A DNA stretch of 64,000 nt from Hymenobacter sp. UV11 (GTDB lineage: Bacteria; Bacteroidota; Bacteroidia; Cytophagales; Hymenobacteraceae), in assembly GCF_004684095.1 (NCBI RefSeq), contig NZ_SRII01000007.1, positions 248,001 through 312,000 of the forward strand, read 5' to 3'. A program made the position numbers and the translations under genes. Shown here piece by piece: positions 60,691-64,000 of this stretch. Each line of letters opens with the position of its first letter. Within the stretch, counting starts at the first letter, position 1. The notes under the pieces were generated by a model that saw nothing but the letters and a program-made list of their open reading frames with translations, was not told the DNA's origin and made no database searches.

Positions 60691-61668
60691 TTAGTTGGCG
60701 GGGAGTACACCTTCCGTCGTCATTTGCACGCGCTTCATCGTGCCGTCTTTGTTATAATACAGATAATCAACGCACACCGAGCGCCGGAAGCTGCCGCCGG
60801 CGGTATTTATCCCGCCGTTGTGGTAGATGAAATACGACTTGCCCTTGAAGTCAATAATCGCCTGGTGGTTGGTATTGGAGTTGCCGGCCAGCTCGTTCAG
60901 GATGCCCTCGTACTGCCACGGCCCGTCGAGGCTGCGGCTCATGGCGTAGGCAATTTTCTCGGGAAACTCGGTGGCGTAGCTCAGGTAGTACCAGCCACCA
61001 TGCTGGTGCACCCAGGGCGCCTCCGTAAACCTGGGTAGCCCCATCACCTGCTGAATCGGGCCGTCCAGCTCGGTCATGTTGGGCTTGAGCTTGGCGTAGT
61101 AGCACGTCACGTTGCCCCAGAAGAGGTAGGCCTGCCCCTTGGGGTCGATGATAACCGTGGGGTCAATATCCTCCCAGGCGTGCGGGCTTACCTTGGTCAT
61201 GTCGTTGGTAATCAAAGCGGTGCCGCGCGCGTCCTTGAATGGCCCGGCCGGGTTATCGGCCACCGCTACCCCGATGGCTTTGCCGTGAATGGTGCCGTGC
61301 TCCACGGCCGCGTACCAGTAAAACTTGCCATTGCGCGCAATCACCTGCGAGGCCCACGCATCGTCCTTGGCCCAGGCAAAGTCGCTGACTTTCAGCGGCA
61401 CCGGGTGCTCGGTCCAGTGCACCATATCGGTCGAGGAATAGCACAGCCACTCGTGCATCACGTAGCGCTCCTGGGGCGCGGGCGCCTCGTCATGGCCCGT
61501 GTAGAGGTACACCGTACCCGCCTGCACCAGCGCCGCCGGGTCGGCCGTGAACTTGTCCTTGATGATAGGGTTACCGGCCGCCGGGGGGGTAGGGGCCTGC
61601 GCCCACGCCGCACCAGCGGCCAAATACAGGCCCAACGCGCCGGCCAAACAGGTAAAGGGAATTCGCAT
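60691..61668 (-). CDS. Exported GH43 glycosidase (arabinofuranosidase/xylosidase type)
   Basis: A 325-aa protein that is almost a bare five-bladed propeller, with signal LYLAAGAAWAQAP. Catalytic set: Asp in KFTADPAALVQ, Asp in WEDIDPTVIID, Glu in FTEAPWVHQHGGWYYLSY. The ATG at 61668 is chosen for the signal peptide; the frame further upstream runs into a palindromic repeat. GH43 members with this compact layout act on terminal alpha-L-arabinofuranose or beta-xylose; arabinose is favoured by context. Confidence 0.88.
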   Translation of the reverse strand: MRIPFTCLAGALGLYLAAGAAWAQAPTPPAAGNPIIKDKFTADPAALVQAGTVYLYTGHDEAPAPQERYVMHEWLCYSSTDMVHWTEHPVPLKVSDFAWAKDDAWASQVIARNGKFYWYAAVEHGTIHGKAIGVAVADNPAGPFKDARGTALITNDMTKVSPHAWEDIDPTVIIDPKGQAYLFWGNVTCYYAKLKPNMTELDGPIQQVMGLPRFTEAPWVHQHGGWYYLSYATEFPEKIAYAMSRSLDGPWQYEGILNELAGNSNTNHQAIIDFKGKSYFIYHNGGINTAGGSFRRSVCVDYLYYNKDGTMKRVQMTTEGVLPAN

Positions 61669-61711
61669 GGAAAGCAGGTATCTGGTTTTGGGGTAAAGTC
61701 TTATGAAAAAA

Positions 61712-61812
61712 AGAACGTCATGCTGAGCTTGCCGAAGCATCTCGCTCGCATCGTTGGGTTGATACTCCAGCGGCGCGAGCGAGATGCTTCGACAAGCTCA
61801 GCATGACGTTCT
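61712..61812. repeat. Palindromic repeat family 1, copy 4
   Basis: Arms 61712-61749 and 61775-61812, 38 bp with one mismatch (GCTTGCCGAA against the usual GCTTGTCGAA), loop of 25 nt. It lies between the transaldolase and GH43 genes. Confidence 0.9.
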
Positions 61813-61835
61813 GCTTAGCTCGGCAAGAAGGCTGG

Positions 61836-62978
61836 CTACGCCGGCTGCTTGGCCGCGTCGGCGGCGGCTTGGCGCTTCTTCTCCACCGAGTCAATCAGCT
61901 TGCCGAAGGGCTCGATGAACTTCTGCACGCCTTCTTTTTCCAGCTGCTCCGTTTGGGCATCGAGGTCGATACCCACTTTGGACAGGTCGGCCAGCACTTT
62001 CTTAGCTTGGTCGAGGCCCTGCTCCAGGGTGTCGGCGGACTTGCCGCGCTCCTTGAAGATGTCCATCGTCTCCACCGGCACCGTGTCTACCGTTTTCGGG
62101 CCGATGAGGCCTTCCACGTACATCAGGTCGTCGTATTTGGGGTTCTTGTTACCTGTGCTGGCCCACAGCAGGCGTTGCGTGTGCGCGCCTTTGTCGGCCA
62201 GAGCCTGCCAGCGCGGGCCCGCAAAAATGTCTTTGTACATCTGGTACGCCACCTTGGCGCTGGCAATGGCCACCTTACCAATCAGCGGCTCCGCTAGCTG
62301 CGCTTGGTCGCCGCCCGCGGCCACAAGTTTATCCAGCTGCGGGTCAATCAACACGTCAATGCGGCTCAGGAAGAAGCTGGCTACCGAGTCGATGCGGGCC
62401 AGTGGCTTACCGGCTTTCACTCGGTCTTCGAGGCCCGCAATGAAGGCTTCGGTCACCGCCTTGTAGCGGTCGAGCCCAAAAATCAGCGTCACGTTGATGT
62501 TGATGCCTTCCGAGATGAGCGTGCGAATGGCGGGCAAGCCCTCCAGCGTGGCGGGCACTTTTATCATCACGTTGGGCCGGGCCACGGCCTCCCACAGCTG
62601 GCGGCCTTCGGTAATGGTGCCCTGGGTATCATTGGCCAGGTTGGGCGACACTTCCAGGCTCACGTAGCCGTCGCTGGAGTTGTCCTTGCTGTCGTAGAGC
62701 GGGCGAAACAGGTCGCAGGCGGCCTGCACGTCGGCCACGGCTAGGCCTATGTAAATGTCCTCGGCCGACTTACCCTGGCGGGCCTGCTCCTTAATCGTGT
62801 CGTCGTAGTCGGCCGAGCCGCCGATGGCCTTCTCAAAAATGGCGGGGTTGGAGGTCACGCCGCGCAGGGCGTCCTCGTCGATGCGCTTCTTCAGCTCGCC
62901 GTTTTGCAAAACTTTGCGGCTGATAAAATCGAGCCACAGGCTCTGGTCGAAGCGGCGAATGTCAACTAAAGGGTTCAT
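61836..62978 (-). CDS. tal: Transaldolase (long, ~380-aa type)
   Basis: A 380-aa pentose phosphate enzyme exchanging a dihydroxyacetone unit between sugar phosphates. SLWLDFISRKVL and LRGVTSNPAIFEKAIGGS at the start, the Schiff-base Lys in NVMIKVPATLEGL, and ININVTLIFGLDRY are typical of the longer transaldolase subfamily known from actinobacteria and cyanobacteria. A Lys/Ala-rich tail ends it. Its place inside an arabinose locus fits the need to process D-xylulose-5-phosphate from AraD. Confidence 0.94.
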   Translation of the reverse strand: MNPLVDIRRFDQSLWLDFISRKVLQNGELKKRIDEDALRGVTSNPAIFEKAIGGSADYDDTIKEQARQGKSAEDIYIGLAVADVQAACDLFRPLYDSKDNSSDGYVSLEVSPNLANDTQGTITEGRQLWEAVARPNVMIKVPATLEGLPAIRTLISEGININVTLIFGLDRYKAVTEAFIAGLEDRVKAGKPLARIDSVASFFLSRIDVLIDPQLDKLVAAGGDQAQLAEPLIGKVAIASAKVAYQMYKDIFAGPRWQALADKGAHTQRLLWASTGNKNPKYDDLMYVEGLIGPKTVDTVPVETMDIFKERGKSADTLEQGLDQAKKVLADLSKVGIDLDAQTEQLEKEGVQKFIEPFGKLIDSVEKKRQAAADAAKQPA

Positions 62979-63100
62979 GATTGGGGAAACTTGGGTGAAA
63001 CGAAGGATGGTAAGCGCGGCCCAATTTAGGCAGGCGGCTACCAGGTTCTACGCACAACTCAACAGTTTAGGCGGGGGTAGGGCCATACCGCCAGGTAATA

Positions 63101-64000
63101 CTAGTGCTTGGCCGCCACGGTGGGCCAGCCGGTGGGGCTCCAAGCCAGCGGCTCGATGCGCAGCTTGGGCCGGCCGCGGTCGTGGGCGTCGTAGCCGTGA
63201 AATACCAGGTAGTCAACCTTATCGAAGGTGGCTACCGCGTTGTGGCCCACGCCGTACCAGTCGGCATCGCCCTGCAAAACCAACGTGCCACCGCCCTGCT
63301 CCATCGGCGTGCCGGCCTCGTCGAGGTAGGGGCCCGTTACGGCGCGGGCGCGGCCCACCATCATTTTATACGTGCTCTGCGGCCCCCGGCAGCAGTAGTC
63401 AAACGACGCAAAAAGATAATAATACCCGTCGTGCCGAAAGATAAACGGCCCCTCAATGGCCCCATCGCCGGGCAGCGAGTCGGTGAAGGCGGCGTTGCGC
63501 GGGCGCCGCGCCAGCGTGCGCCACTGCCGCGGCTCGGCCGGCCCCGAAAGGTCGGGCCGCAGCTGCACCAGCTTAATGCCGTTCCAGAACGAGCCAAACG
63601 TTAGCCAGGGCGTGCCCCGTTCGTCGCGCACCAGGTTGGGGTCGATGGCGTTCCACATATCGCGGCCGGGCACCGACTCAAGCACCGCCCCGTGGTCGAC
63701 CCACTTAAAGTCTTTTGCCTTGGAATCCAGTGTTTTATTAGTGGCCAGCCCAATGGCCGAGCGGTTTTTGCCAAACGTCGAAACCGAGTAAAACAGGCTG
63801 TACTGCCCGTTGGCATACGAGATATCGGGCGCCCACATGTGCTCCTTAAAGCCCGGTACATCGCGTTGGGCCCAGGCCGGGGGGGTAGGGAACACGGGCG
63901 GCTCGGCCGTCCAGTGCTGCCGGTCGGGCGACGACCAAACCGTGATGCCGTTGCCGGTGCCAAATAGGTAATAGGTACCGTTTTGGCGCGTCAGCACCGG
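63101..64000 (-). CDS. GH43 endo-alpha-1,5-L-arabinanase, truncated by window end
   Basis: The frame stays open to the last base of the window, so the signal peptide and the first catalytic Asp lie outside. Visible: WAPDISYANGQYSLFYSVS, AIDPNLVRDERGTPWLTFGS with the second Asp, acid Glu in AIEGPFIFRHDGYYYLFASF, and the arabinanase signature FDYCCRG with GGGTLVLQGD. These fit the GH43 arabinanase subfamilies that cut the alpha-1,5-arabinan backbone. First visible gene of the minus-strand run arabinanase, tal, GH43, MFS. Confidence 0.9.
   Translation of the reverse strand, partial: PVLTRQNGTYYLFGTGNGITVWSSPDRQHWTAEPPVFPTPPAWAQRDVPGFKEHMWAPDISYANGQYSLFYSVSTFGKNRSAIGLATNKTLDSKAKDFKWVDHGAVLESVPGRDMWNAIDPNLVRDERGTPWLTFGSFWNGIKLVQLRPDLSGPAEPRQWRTLARRPRNAAFTDSLPGDGAIEGPFIFRHDGYYYLFASFDYCCRGPQSTYKMMVGRARAVTGPYLDEAGTPMEQGGGTLVLQGDADWYGVGHNAVATFDKVDYLVFHGYDAHDRGRPKLRIEPLAWSPTGWPTVAAKH

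Noticed and set aside
44809-61812. CRISPR array or insertion sequence for the recurring palindromes
   Set aside because: Copies are kilobases apart, have no regular spacers, and lack any transposase or cas gene nearby.

Overview
The window looks like a chromosomal segment of a GC-rich Bacteroidota, most probably a Hymenobacter-like member of the Cytophagales. Evidence: a SusC/SusD pair, a short primary sigma factor (287 aa, no long N-terminal region), Bacteroidota -7 boxes of the form TAnnTTTG before several genes, few Shine-Dalgarno sites, bacillithiol-type BshB1, and a very frequent GGGGTAGG/CCTACCCC word on both strands. I saw no insertion sequence, phage gene, CRISPR array or rRNA. Genus assignment is inference.

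Layout. 1-5.5 kb: 3' part of an RND efflux adaptor, a PAP2 phosphatase, a DnaQ-type exonuclease/GIY-YIG fusion, a PA2169-like helical bundle protein and an AI-2E-type permease. 5.7-12.8 kb: topoisomerase IV genes parE and parC, split by an AT-rich insert with a lipoprotein truncated globin, an HMA-fold-like protein and a BLUF blue-light sensor. 12.8-20 kb: two TPR proteins, a beta-carbonic anhydrase/SulP transporter operon and an OmpR/histidine-kinase pair; the sulP promoter has TTAA boxes phased at exactly 11 bp. 20-32.9 kb: core genes thrS, infC-rpmI-rplT, tRNA(CAT), an LptF/G permease, rpsO, pnp, rpoD, trxB, an M23/LysM hydrolase and bshB1. infC appears to start at ATA behind a perfect Shine-Dalgarno. 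33-36.2 kb: an amidohydrolase, an Xre/RES toxin-antitoxin pair and a desaturase resembling eukaryotic dihydroceramide Delta4-desaturase.

36.7-64 kb (runs off the end): a large L-arabinose polysaccharide utilisation locus. SusC/SusD import oligosaccharides; exported GH51, three GH43, GH27-NPCBM, GH36, GH127 and GH39 enzymes trim arabinan or arabinogalactan; a lipoprotein mutarotase, AraA, AraB and AraD take L-arabinose to D-xylulose-5-phosphate, and transaldolase joins this to the pentose phosphate pathway. Palindromic operators with a central AATCGATT or AACGATT core lie upstream of susC, and a near copy lies inside araB. No cognate regulator is in the window.

Intergenic spaces hold several unrelated palindromic repeat families. 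One (core GTCATGCTGAGCTTGTCGAA) occurs four times and supplies the C-terminal codons of araB; another ends only a few bases before the start codons of the LptF/G gene and trxB.
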